From JACOYH01 sp964469735 (lineage in GTDB: Bacteria; Patescibacteriota; Minisyncoccia; Minisyncoccales; MHMH01), in contig CAYXYS010000041.1 in the NCBI GenBank assembly GCA_964469735.1, positions 1 to 5,195 of the forward strand: a stretch of DNA of 5,195 bases. Direction: 5' to 3'. A program made the translations under genes and the position numbers. The notes below the pieces were generated by a model. The model saw only the letters and a program-made list of their open reading frames with translations. It was not told the origin of the DNA and did no database searches. Below are positions 1-5,195 of the stretch, in pieces (within the stretch, counting starts at the first letter, position 1; the number at the start of each line of letters is the position of its first letter).

Positions 1-395
1 ATCTCCATCCCTCAGCTGGAAGAAAGGGAAAAAAGATTGGCATGACCCATCCCAGAGAAATGCCCAGTACCGGGTTGATGAAAATTTCTCCAAAAGGCAA
101 AACTTTGGATTTAGGCCTGGAATGGACCAATACCCATAAATTAAGCGCTTTAGGATTGGCTCAACTGGTTTCATCCGAGGAGGCTAAAAAGATAAAAGTA
201 GAAAGCATCGCATTGGAATCTTTAAAGCATTCCCAAAAGAAGGAAATTACCAAAAAAGATTTAACTAAAGGGCGGGTGGAATTGAAGCCTGTACAGCATA
301 TTGAATTAGATTTTCCGTATAAAAAAATAACTCTCAAATCCGGAGAAACAGTTTCCTATTTCTTGAAATCCAAGGGTTATTATAAGAAGGTCTGA
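1..395 (+). CDS. Unrecognised protein, C-terminal part (5' end outside the window or start at 42)
   Basis: I do not recognise this protein. The frame is open from base 3 with no upstream stop, so the gene may enter from outside the window (about 130 residues visible). An ATG at 42 would instead give a 117-residue protein, and a purine-rich AAAGGGA stretch lies about 13 bases before it, rather far for a ribosome binding site. The residues just before that ATG (LHPSAGRKGKKIG) read like ordinary coding sequence, which favours an interior position. The visible part has no cysteine, no membrane segment and no clear catalytic motif. It is basic, with a Lys/Glu-rich middle, and ends in an alternating hydrophobic pattern (ELDFPYKKITLKSGETVSYF) typical of beta strands, then a Lys/Tyr-rich tail. 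Its TGA stop lies 2 bp from the stop of the convergent YcaO gene. It is on the opposite strand from the YcaO operon and nothing shows a functional link to it. Confidence 0.6.
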   Translation, partial: LHPSAGRKGKKIGMTHPREMPSTGLMKISPKGKTLDLGLEWTNTHKLSALGLAQLVSSEEAKKIKVESIALESLKHSQKKEITKKDLTKGRVELKPVQHIELDFPYKKITLKSGETVSYFLKSKGYYKKV

Positions 396-397
396 TT

Positions 398-2002
398 TTA
401 GGCGGGATAGTCTTCTAAGAGAGCTTCAGTTTTGGAACCTTTTTGTTGATTTCCCAGTATTAATAACCCCGATCTCAGAATTTTAAGCAGTTCCGGCGGG
501 TTGTATTCCAAGGTTCTGTACGGGGGATAAGGAGTGACTATGTGCTCTATCAGTTCCTTCTCTAAAAGAGGGATCATTTCTTTGATATTTAGATTTTTCT
601 TGGTGAGAAAGATTTTAAAGTCAGAAGGATTTTCAGCTGCAGATATTATTTCTTTAATTTTTATTTTATTAGCAGCTGAGAAGGACTTTAACGAAGGAAC
701 TAATTTTTTATTGTAAGGAATTTTTATCTTCTCTTTTCTATTTGGGTGATTGTAACGCAAGGTGTCGGAAACAGTTGGAACGACCATTCTAATTATACTT
801 AAGGGAATTTCCGGAATGGAGTAGTCCATTATCAGCGGTTTCCAGCCGTTTTTTTGAGATAAATCGCTGATAATTTTTACGTCGTCGTAAAAATCGTTCG
901 TTTCATGGCTAACTAAGTCGTCGAATAATATGACCGGCGCATTTTTATTGATAAAGTCGAAATCATTAAAGCTTCGATTGAAAACCATCAAGGGATTGAA
1001 GTCCTTATTAAAGTTATCTATGATTTCTTTTTTTCTTTTTTCATCGAAATATCGATCAATAATATTCATCTCTCGGTGGTACATGAGAGCTTGAGTATTG
1101 GTGGAGGTTTGCCATTCCTCGATAAAACATCGGATGATGGCCTGGTTGAGGTCGAGGTGTGATCCGACGTGGAGAGTTCGGTGGAATAGTTTGTATCTGA
1201 GGCTGCCTTTATCGTAATCCAGATTATGATTGGTAAAGAGTACTCCCATTACCGGAACTTTATTTCCCATCGTCAAATCTTTTATTTCCACGCCTATATT
1301 CAGGGAATCAAACAGCTCTATTAGGTTTTTAATTTCCTTGTTTTTTATGGTTTTTTTATCGACGGTCGGGGCAGAAAGGTTTTCGGTTATGTGCCTTATC
1401 AAAGAATATCTTTCGCAAGCCTCGGCAAAACCCTGATGGATAGCTTCTTCCATGGTATTTCCGGCGGCACAGCCGTTGGACCCCGATATTTCTCTTACCA
1501 GCGGGGGAGGCACCTTTATGTGCTTGCCTTCTATCAGGGAATAAGCATCGACCCAATGATTAGCCAGTTCCCCATTTTTAATTTCCAATAAATCAGTTTT
1601 TGGGAATTCTTTAAAGAACTCTTCAATATCTAGGGCATTTTTTATTTTATCCTGGGTTCCTTGAGAGTAGCCTTTCATCCAAGTTCCTTCTATATCCAGT
1701 TTTTGATTTATGTGGGCGCTAAGGGGGGACATGTGTGGGGGGATTCTTTCAGCCGCCTCCGCGTAAGCGCTGGCCTCGGAAAGCTGAGGGCTAAGCCCTT
1801 TTCCCGCGCAAACATATTCTCCGCCGTAAGTGATTTCTCCCCCGTAAATGGAAAAAATATCGCCGACTTTCTCTCCCCGGTATTTTAAATTATTGAGGTT
1901 TAATCCTAATTTTTTGAACGACTTTTTAACCGCCGAAATTGTTTTTGCGGGATGGTTGCTTTTGTAGTTTTCAAATATTTTCGGGCTGGATTTTAATATC
2001 AT
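398..2002 (-). CDS. YcaO-domain protein (ATP-dependent peptide cyclodehydratase-like), 534 aa
   Basis: YcaO enzymes use ATP to phosphorylate a peptide amide oxygen, giving azolines from Cys/Ser/Thr, or thioamides or amidines. The family's conserved blocks are present in order: GKG at residues 67-69 and SAYAEAAER at 78-86 (family pattern SxxxExxER); SNGCAAGNT at 175-183 followed by E185/E186 and EACER at 194-198; and GSHLDLNQA at 280-288 leading to EEWQ at 295-298 (the E-x-x-Q motif). These carry the Glu/Gln residues that bind Mg-ATP in the family, so the protein looks catalytically intact. The core domain seems to span about residues 15-420. A further ~110 mostly helical residues follow, with an internal PYPPY at 491-495, and the protein ends in DYPA, not in the PxPxP tail common in azoline-forming YcaOs. 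There is no fused E1-like or TfuA domain. The ATG overlaps the TGA of the upstream SagB gene (ATGA), implying translational coupling. The exact product (azoline, thioamide or other) cannot be read from sequence; the SagB neighbour favours azoline. It is the last gene of its operon. Confidence 0.93.
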   Translation of the reverse strand: MILKSSPKIFENYKSNHPAKTISAVKKSFKKLGLNLNNLKYRGEKVGDIFSIYGGEITYGGEYVCAGKGLSPQLSEASAYAEAAERIPPHMSPLSAHINQKLDIEGTWMKGYSQGTQDKIKNALDIEEFFKEFPKTDLLEIKNGELANHWVDAYSLIEGKHIKVPPPLVREISGSNGCAAGNTMEEAIHQGFAEACERYSLIRHITENLSAPTVDKKTIKNKEIKNLIELFDSLNIGVEIKDLTMGNKVPVMGVLFTNHNLDYDKGSLRYKLFHRTLHVGSHLDLNQAIIRCFIEEWQTSTNTQALMYHREMNIIDRYFDEKRKKEIIDNFNKDFNPLMVFNRSFNDFDFINKNAPVILFDDLVSHETNDFYDDVKIISDLSQKNGWKPLIMDYSIPEIPLSIIRMVVPTVSDTLRYNHPNRKEKIKIPYNKKLVPSLKSFSAANKIKIKEIISAAENPSDFKIFLTKKNLNIKEMIPLLEKELIEHIVTPYPPYRTLEYNPPELLKILRSGLLILGNQQKGSKTEALLEDYPA

Positions 2003-2685
2003 AAGTCTTTTAAAAATTCTTTTTCCAGTATTTGGTAAAAATCGTTCAGAACTTCTGCCTCTTTTTCATCTTGATTTTTAAAGGTTTTTCCTACCGGCAT
2101 CAAATAGAAAACTTTTTTATTCTTTTCAATATTAAGCGTTTTTTTTACTTCTTCTTCATTAAACCCTCCCACGCAAAGAATTCCCAGATTAAGGGCGGCG
2201 GCTTGCAGGGAAATGTTTTGGGCGGCGTGGCCAGCTTCCATAGTTACAAAATCTCTTCCTTTGTCTTGGTATTTTCCGGTAGTTTTTTTAAAATCGCCAC
2301 AGATTATAATAACGGCGGAGGCATTTTTAACCCAAATTTGTCCGAACGCTGCTTCAGCTAATTTAGCCATTCGGTTGGCGGAGGTAATCTTTTTTAATTT
2401 ATGGCCGTTTGGGAGATATTGGTAAAGCCCCGAGAATAATCCTGTAATCCTAAGGGCGGATAAATAGATTTCGATGGGGTAGAATGCTCCGGCAGAGGGG
2501 GTAGTCCTTCTACTTTCCTTTAATAATCCTTGTCCAGCAAAGAGCAATTGTGAGATTTCTTTTAGGCTTAACGGCGATTTAGTGTAAGCCCTTAGGCTTT
2601 TTCTTCTAATAATTGCTTCTTCTAGGGAAATTTTGCTTTTTAGCTTCGGATTGGGAAGCTTTATTTCTCTGCTTTTAATTTTCAT
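1999..2685 (-). CDS. SagB/ThcOx-type FMN-dependent dehydrogenase (nitroreductase fold), 228 aa
   Basis: SagB/McbC-type enzymes are FMN-dependent oxidases that convert thiazolines or oxazolines, made by YcaO, into aromatic thiazoles or oxazoles. The family signature is clear: RRKSLRAYTK at residues 27-36 (FMN phosphate-binding Arg cluster), LLFAGQGL at 47-54, TPSAGAFYPIEIYL at 62-75, GLYQYLP at 86-92, KYQDKGRDF at 138-146, MEAGHAAQNISLQAAAL at 149-165, and a C-terminal VGGF (172-175) and MPVGK (196-200). The K138-Y139 pair probably matches the catalytic Lys-Tyr described for McbC; this is by pattern, not alignment. At 228 residues it is a stand-alone, near-minimal family member and looks complete. 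Its start overlaps the end of the TPR gene by 11 bp and its stop overlaps the YcaO start by 4 bp. That places it in one transcript with its likely functional partner. Some SagB-like proteins work outside peptide pathways, but adjacency to YcaO makes azole formation the best guess. No Shine-Dalgarno sequence is visible before the ATG. Confidence 0.92.
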   Translation of the reverse strand: MKIKSREIKLPNPKLKSKISLEEAIIRRKSLRAYTKSPLSLKEISQLLFAGQGLLKESRRTTPSAGAFYPIEIYLSALRITGLFSGLYQYLPNGHKLKKITSANRMAKLAEAAFGQIWVKNASAVIIICGDFKKTTGKYQDKGRDFVTMEAGHAAQNISLQAAALNLGILCVGGFNEEEVKKTLNIEKNKKVFYLMPVGKTFKNQDEKEAEVLNDFYQILEKEFLKDL

Positions 2686-3991
2686 TTTGCAAAGCGTTTA
2701 CCTTTTCAAAAAGAGAATCTTCGTCGTTAAACCACGACAGGTTTTCGATTAATGAATAAATTTCCGGAGGCAGAGAAGATATTAAATTTGTAATTTTTCC
2801 CAATTCTCTTTGGGCTTCTAGGGCGTTTTGCGTGCTGATGTGCAGCAGGGTTTTTTGATAGCGGAGGAGGATTTCGAAAAAATAGAAATTTGTTTTTTCG
2901 CTGAAATATTTTGGTTCCACGCTTGTTATATTTTTCAGTCCTTGTTCAAAAAACGAAAGCGCAGTTTCGCAGTTATTAAGCCGAAAGGAAATTTCTCCCA
3001 AGCCCAAATAAGCCTTTGAAGATGACAATGCGCGCTTGCTAACAGAATCAAATGTTTCAGTTTCGGTCACCTCAATGGCGCTATTGAATGAATTTTCGGC
3101 CTGCGAAAAGTTTTCTATTTCTAGATAGGCCTTTCCTAGAAAATTGTATATTTGCGTTTTGTTAAAGCTGTAATCCGGCACGTATTGTGATGCATCAATG
3201 AGGCTTAGGCTTGTTTGCAGGAATTCTAAGGCTTTATCGTAATCGTTAAGGAAAATATAGGATTGGCCTATTCCGAAATAAGGAAGATATTTTAACGCTG
3301 AATCCGTATTAAGATTTATGCTTTCATTAAAATATTCAATTGCTGTTTCGTCCTCTCCAAGGGAAGAATACAGGAAGCCAAGTCCGTTGTAAGCATTTTC
3401 TTTTGCAAGAGAAGCAAGTTTTAGGTCTTTAATATCTAACCGTAAGGTCTTTTGAAAATATTCTTCACTGGCAGAAAAATTTCCCAGTAAAAATAAAGAA
3501 TTAGCCAGCATGGGATAGGCAGTAGCGCCAATGACTTCTAATTCTTTTCTCGTAAAGACGTCTGAATCCTCAAGCGCTAAATTTATATAATCAATTGATT
3601 TTCCGTATTCTTCTTCGAAAAAGTAAGCGCCGGCCAGGCCCAGGTAGGAACCTTTTTTAATAAGGGATTCCGGGTTTTTCCCGAGAGCATCGTTAAAGTA
3701 TTCTTTAGCCCGGTCATAGTCTTTATATCTTAGATATATATTGCCTAATTGATACGAAGCGACAGAACAAGACGGATTCATTTCTAGCGCTTTTTTGTAG
3801 TTTTCTTCAGATTTTTCAAAATCACCAAAAGTAAAATATTTTTTTCCTTCTTGTTTGTAATAATCGGCTGAAGCCGTTTCATCGCCTGTAATTTTAAAAA
3901 TAAAGTAGGTTGCTCCGCCCGCAACTGCCAGCATTATTAATAAAACGGCGATTTTATTTTTTGAGCTCATATGATTATTGCAATTAAGCAT
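2675..3991 (-). CDS. Membrane-anchored TPR-repeat protein, up to 438 aa
   Basis: This is the first gene of the minus-strand operon. The N-terminus has a short basic stretch (SSKNK, residues 9-13) and one hydrophobic segment at about 14-32. The rest is a chain of tetratricopeptide repeats. Units are visible at about 42-75, 76-109, 114-147, 158-191, 199-232, 237-266, 281-312 and 326-358, with typical features such as YQLGNIYLRYKDYDRAKEYF and YNGLGFLYSSLGEDETAIEY. Helical, less regular sequence runs to the end. TPR domains bind proteins and have no catalytic activity. By the positive-inside rule the TPR domain should lie outside the cytoplasm, but SagB and YcaO should be cytoplasmic, so any direct contact between them is uncertain. 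There is no lipobox cysteine. Two starts are possible: the ATG at 3991, almost on top of the predicted transcription start, or Met8 at 3970, which would give a leader of about 23 bases and keep the basic stretch and membrane segment. I slightly prefer 3970 but report the longer form. The partner and exact role are unknown. Confidence 0.85.
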   Translation of the reverse strand: MLNCNNHMSSKNKIAVLLIMLAVAGGATYFIFKITGDETASADYYKQEGKKYFTFGDFEKSEENYKKALEMNPSCSVASYQLGNIYLRYKDYDRAKEYFNDALGKNPESLIKKGSYLGLAGAYFFEEEYGKSIDYINLALEDSDVFTRKELEVIGATAYPMLANSLFLLGNFSASEEYFQKTLRLDIKDLKLASLAKENAYNGLGFLYSSLGEDETAIEYFNESINLNTDSALKYLPYFGIGQSYIFLNDYDKALEFLQTSLSLIDASQYVPDYSFNKTQIYNFLGKAYLEIENFSQAENSFNSAIEVTETETFDSVSKRALSSSKAYLGLGEISFRLNNCETALSFFEQGLKNITSVEPKYFSEKTNFYFFEILLRYQKTLLHISTQNALEAQRELGKITNLISSLPPEIYSLIENLSWFNDEDSLFEKVNALQNEN

Positions 3992-4007
3992 CTTTTTAAA
4001 TTATAAT
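3978..4007 (+). promoter_or_regulatory. Putative promoter for the radical SAM gene pair
   Basis: A perfect TATAAT at 4002-4007 lies 18 bp after TTGCAA at 3978-3983. Transcription would begin near 4014, giving a leader of about 55 bases before the ATG at 4069. The -10 box overlaps the minus-strand -10 box within the 8-bp palindrome ATTATAAT (4000-4007), so the two divergent promoters would compete or be co-regulated. A weaker alternative is TTGTTC (4011-4016) with CATACT (4033-4038). The proposed -35 lies inside the 5' end of the TPR gene if the long TPR start is used. Confidence 0.4.
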
Positions 4008-4027
4008 ATATTGTTCAAATTAAGCAA
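4000..4027 (-). promoter_or_regulatory. Putative promoter for the TPR-SagB-YcaO operon
   Basis: On the minus strand a perfect TATAAT (complement of 4000-4005) lies 16 bp from a TTGCTT (complement of 4022-4027), a fair match to the bacterial -35/-10 consensus. Transcription would start near 3993. That is almost leaderless for an ATG at 3991, or leaves about 23 bases before Met8 at 3970. It lies in the only intergenic gap, ahead of the first gene of the operon. In an AT-rich genome such matches can arise by chance, and if the host is an archaeon the sigma-type model does not apply. Confidence 0.45.
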
Positions 4028-4068
4028 TTTACCATACTCTTGAAAGATGATAAGATTAAACGAAGCAA

Positions 4069-4980
4069 ATGAAGAGAATCGATTTAAAAATAGGATTTCA
4101 GTGCAATAATCTTTGCCGTTTTTGCGTGCAAGGAAATAAGAGGGAAATTTATCCCAACAAGGCAGATAAAGAGGTTAGGGAAATATTAGAAAAGAACTCT
4201 AAAAAAAGCCAAGGGGTGGTTTTTACTGGCGGCGAACCGACTATTAGAAAGGAGCTGGTGGGGTGGGTGAAGCATGCTAATCGTTTAGGATATAGCGCTA
4301 TCCAAATCCAAACAAACGGCAGGCTTTTTGCGTATAAGGATTATTGCAAGACCTTGATTGCAGCTGGAGCCAATGAGTTTTCTCCTGCTCTTCACGGGTC
4401 TACCTCCGCTATCCACGATAATTTAACTAGGGTTAAGGGCAGTTTTGAGCAAACCGTGCAGGGAATAAGAAATTTAGTTTCTTTGGGCCAGTATGTTGGC
4501 ACCAATTCGGTAATCAATAAAATGAACTATAAGGATCTTCCTAATCTCGCCAAGCTTTTAGTGGAATTGAAGGTCAACCAATTTCAGTTCGCTTTTATGC
4601 ATATAAACCATATTATCGCCTCCGATCCTAAGTTGGTTGAAGAGATAGTTCCCCGGCATTCTCAAGTGGAGCCGTATGTTAAAAAAGCTTTGCGGGTGGG
4701 AATTCGGGCTGGCGTTCCAGTTATGACTGAAGCTATTCCTTATTGCTTCATGAAGGGATATGAAGATTTTGTTGTTGAAGAGATTATTCCAGATACCGAC
4801 GTTTACGATGCTGATTTTCAGGTCGAAGATTATACGGATTACCGCCGGAATAAAGGAAAGGCCAAAGGCTCTCTTTGCAGCCAATGCAAGTATTTTAATT
4901 CTTGCGAGGGTCCTTGGAGAGAATACCCGGAGCTTTTCGGCTGGGAAGAATTTAAACCTGTAAAAAACGATGAAGAATAA
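4069..4980 (+). CDS. Radical SAM protein with C-terminal auxiliary-cluster cysteines, 303 aa
   Basis: Radical SAM enzymes use a [4Fe-4S] cluster to cleave S-adenosylmethionine into a 5'-deoxyadenosyl radical that modifies a substrate. The cluster motif CX3CX2C is at C12, C16 and C19 (CNNLCRFC). The SAM-binding GGEP is at 54-57 within FTGGEPTIRKE. A stretch typical of MoaA/PqqE-like members follows at 109-136, with HG, HDNLT and GSFEQTVQGIRNL. The C-terminal part carries C226 and a CX2CX5C group at C270, C273 and C279, followed by GPWREYPELFG. This fits a short Twitch-like domain holding one auxiliary Fe-S cluster rather than a full SPASM domain with two. It is complete, and no in-frame start precedes the ATG before a TAA at 4057. 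It overlaps the next radical SAM gene by 11 bp and diverges from the YcaO operon. Substrate unknown; peptide modification is an inference from the neighbours. A non-peptide role, as in cofactor synthesis, cannot be excluded. Confidence 0.93.
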   Translation: MKRIDLKIGFQCNNLCRFCVQGNKREIYPNKADKEVREILEKNSKKSQGVVFTGGEPTIRKELVGWVKHANRLGYSAIQIQTNGRLFAYKDYCKTLIAAGANEFSPALHGSTSAIHDNLTRVKGSFEQTVQGIRNLVSLGQYVGTNSVINKMNYKDLPNLAKLLVELKVNQFQFAFMHINHIIASDPKLVEEIVPRHSQVEPYVKKALRVGIRAGVPVMTEAIPYCFMKGYEDFVVEEIIPDTDVYDADFQVEDYTDYRRNKGKAKGSLCSQCKYFNSCEGPWREYPELFGWEEFKPVKNDEE

Positions 4981-5195
4981 AGATAAGCCATTAGATAAAA
5001 GGGATTACGGAAAAGTGGAAAGCTTATGTATTTTTAAATGCAACTGTCATTGTCTTATGTGTTCTGTTGCTGGAAGCATTGACGATAATAAAAAAACGAA
5101 AACCTTTGAAGACGTTAAAAAAGATATTGATATTGCCACTAAAGCTAAAGCCCGGACGTTTGCTTTTTCCGGGGGTGAGCCGACCCTGAGAAAGG
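4970..5195 (+). CDS. Second radical SAM protein, N-terminal part (cut by window end)
   Basis: Seventy-five residues are visible before the window ends. The radical SAM motif CX3CX2C fits C24, C28 and C31. FSGGEPTLRK at 66-75 is nearly the same as FTGGEPTIRK in the upstream gene, so the two are likely divergent members of one broad family. The spacing from the last motif Cys to GGEP is 37 residues here and 35 upstream. Two extra cysteines, C20 and C26, sit in and beside the motif (CIFKCNCHC), which is unusually Cys-dense. The ATG lies inside the end of the previous gene, an 11-bp overlap that implies one transcript and coupled translation. No clear Shine-Dalgarno precedes it. An in-frame GTG at 5015 (Val16), preceded by AAAAGGGA about 12 bases upstream, is a possible alternative start. 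The C-terminal half, including any auxiliary-cluster domain, is outside the window. Substrate unknown. Confidence 0.9.
   Translation, partial: MKNKDKPLDKRDYGKVESLCIFKCNCHCLMCSVAGSIDDNKKTKTFEDVKKDIDIATKAKARTFAFSGGEPTLRK

Noticed and set aside
362..374. CTTG/CAAG mini-hairpin near the end of the first gene, considered as a terminator
   Set aside because: The stem is only 4 bp, is not followed by a T-run, and lies inside the coding sequence.
42..395. The 117-residue ORF considered as the RiPP precursor for YcaO/SagB
   Set aside because: It has no cysteine, no leader/core boundary and no repeated core; it lies on the opposite strand, convergent to the operon; and its frame is open upstream, suggesting it is the end of a larger protein.
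873..894. Perfect inverted repeat with a 9-bp stem and 4-base loop (ATTTTTACG / CGTAAAAAT)
   Set aside because: It lies inside the YcaO coding sequence and encodes the NDFYDDVKI region (residues 370-377). There is no transcript end or gene boundary nearby, so chance within AT-rich coding DNA is the likeliest explanation.
1230..1888. Several 66-75 residue ORFs on the plus strand, and one in another minus-strand frame, across the YcaO gene
   Set aside because: They are antisense or alternate-frame shadows of a gene with clear family motifs, and they show no recognisable domain.
2032..2425. Plus-strand ORFs of 109 and 70 residues opposite the SagB gene
   Set aside because: They are antisense to a well-supported SagB reading frame. 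The Phe/Ile-rich composition is what reverse-complemented Lys/Glu-rich codons produce.
4047..4109. 20-codon ORF starting at an ATG before the radical SAM gene, considered as a leader or precursor peptide
   Set aside because: It overlaps the radical SAM start out of frame, has no Cys and no Gly-rich or leader/core pattern, and has no convincing ribosome binding site.
4558..4963. Minus-strand 108-residue and plus-strand 67-residue ORFs within the first radical SAM gene
   Set aside because: Both overlap a complete radical SAM reading frame with conserved cysteines at each end and are frame shadows.

Overview
The window is densely coding, AT-rich bacterial or archaeal DNA (roughly 40% GC by eye, not counted). 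It has no phage, IS, tRNA, rRNA or CRISPR features. Genes overlap or nearly touch, proteins are rich in Lys/Glu/Asn/Ile, the standard code is used (TGA and TAA both act as stops), and no start codon has a strong Shine-Dalgarno sequence. This suits a compact genome from a poorly cultured lineage such as Patescibacteria/CPR or DPANN archaea. That placement is an inference from style, not from a marker gene.

Layout: (1) Positions 1-395, plus strand, hold the 3' end of an unrecognised gene. It converges on the next gene with only 2 bp between the stop codons. (2) Positions 398-3991, minus strand, form a three-gene operon read in the order membrane-anchored TPR protein, SagB-type FMN dehydrogenase, YcaO-domain protein. 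The genes overlap by 11 bp and then 4 bp. (3) Positions 3992-4068 are the only real intergenic gap. They contain probable divergent promoters that share a palindromic -10 element. (4) Positions 4069-5195, plus strand, hold two radical SAM genes overlapping by 11 bp; the second runs off the end of the window.

Together: YcaO proteins activate peptide amides with ATP to make azolines, thioamides or amidines, and SagB-type enzymes oxidise azolines to azoles. This pair is the classic core of thiazole/oxazole-modified peptide (TOMM) pathways. A tandem radical SAM pair transcribed away from the same short promoter region suggests a second layer of peptide modification. The working hypothesis is a RiPP-like maturation locus combining azole chemistry with radical chemistry. 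Three expected parts are not visible: a precursor peptide, an E1-like/ocin-ThiF or RRE partner for YcaO, and an exporter or protease. They may lie beyond the window, or this may be a non-canonical pathway.
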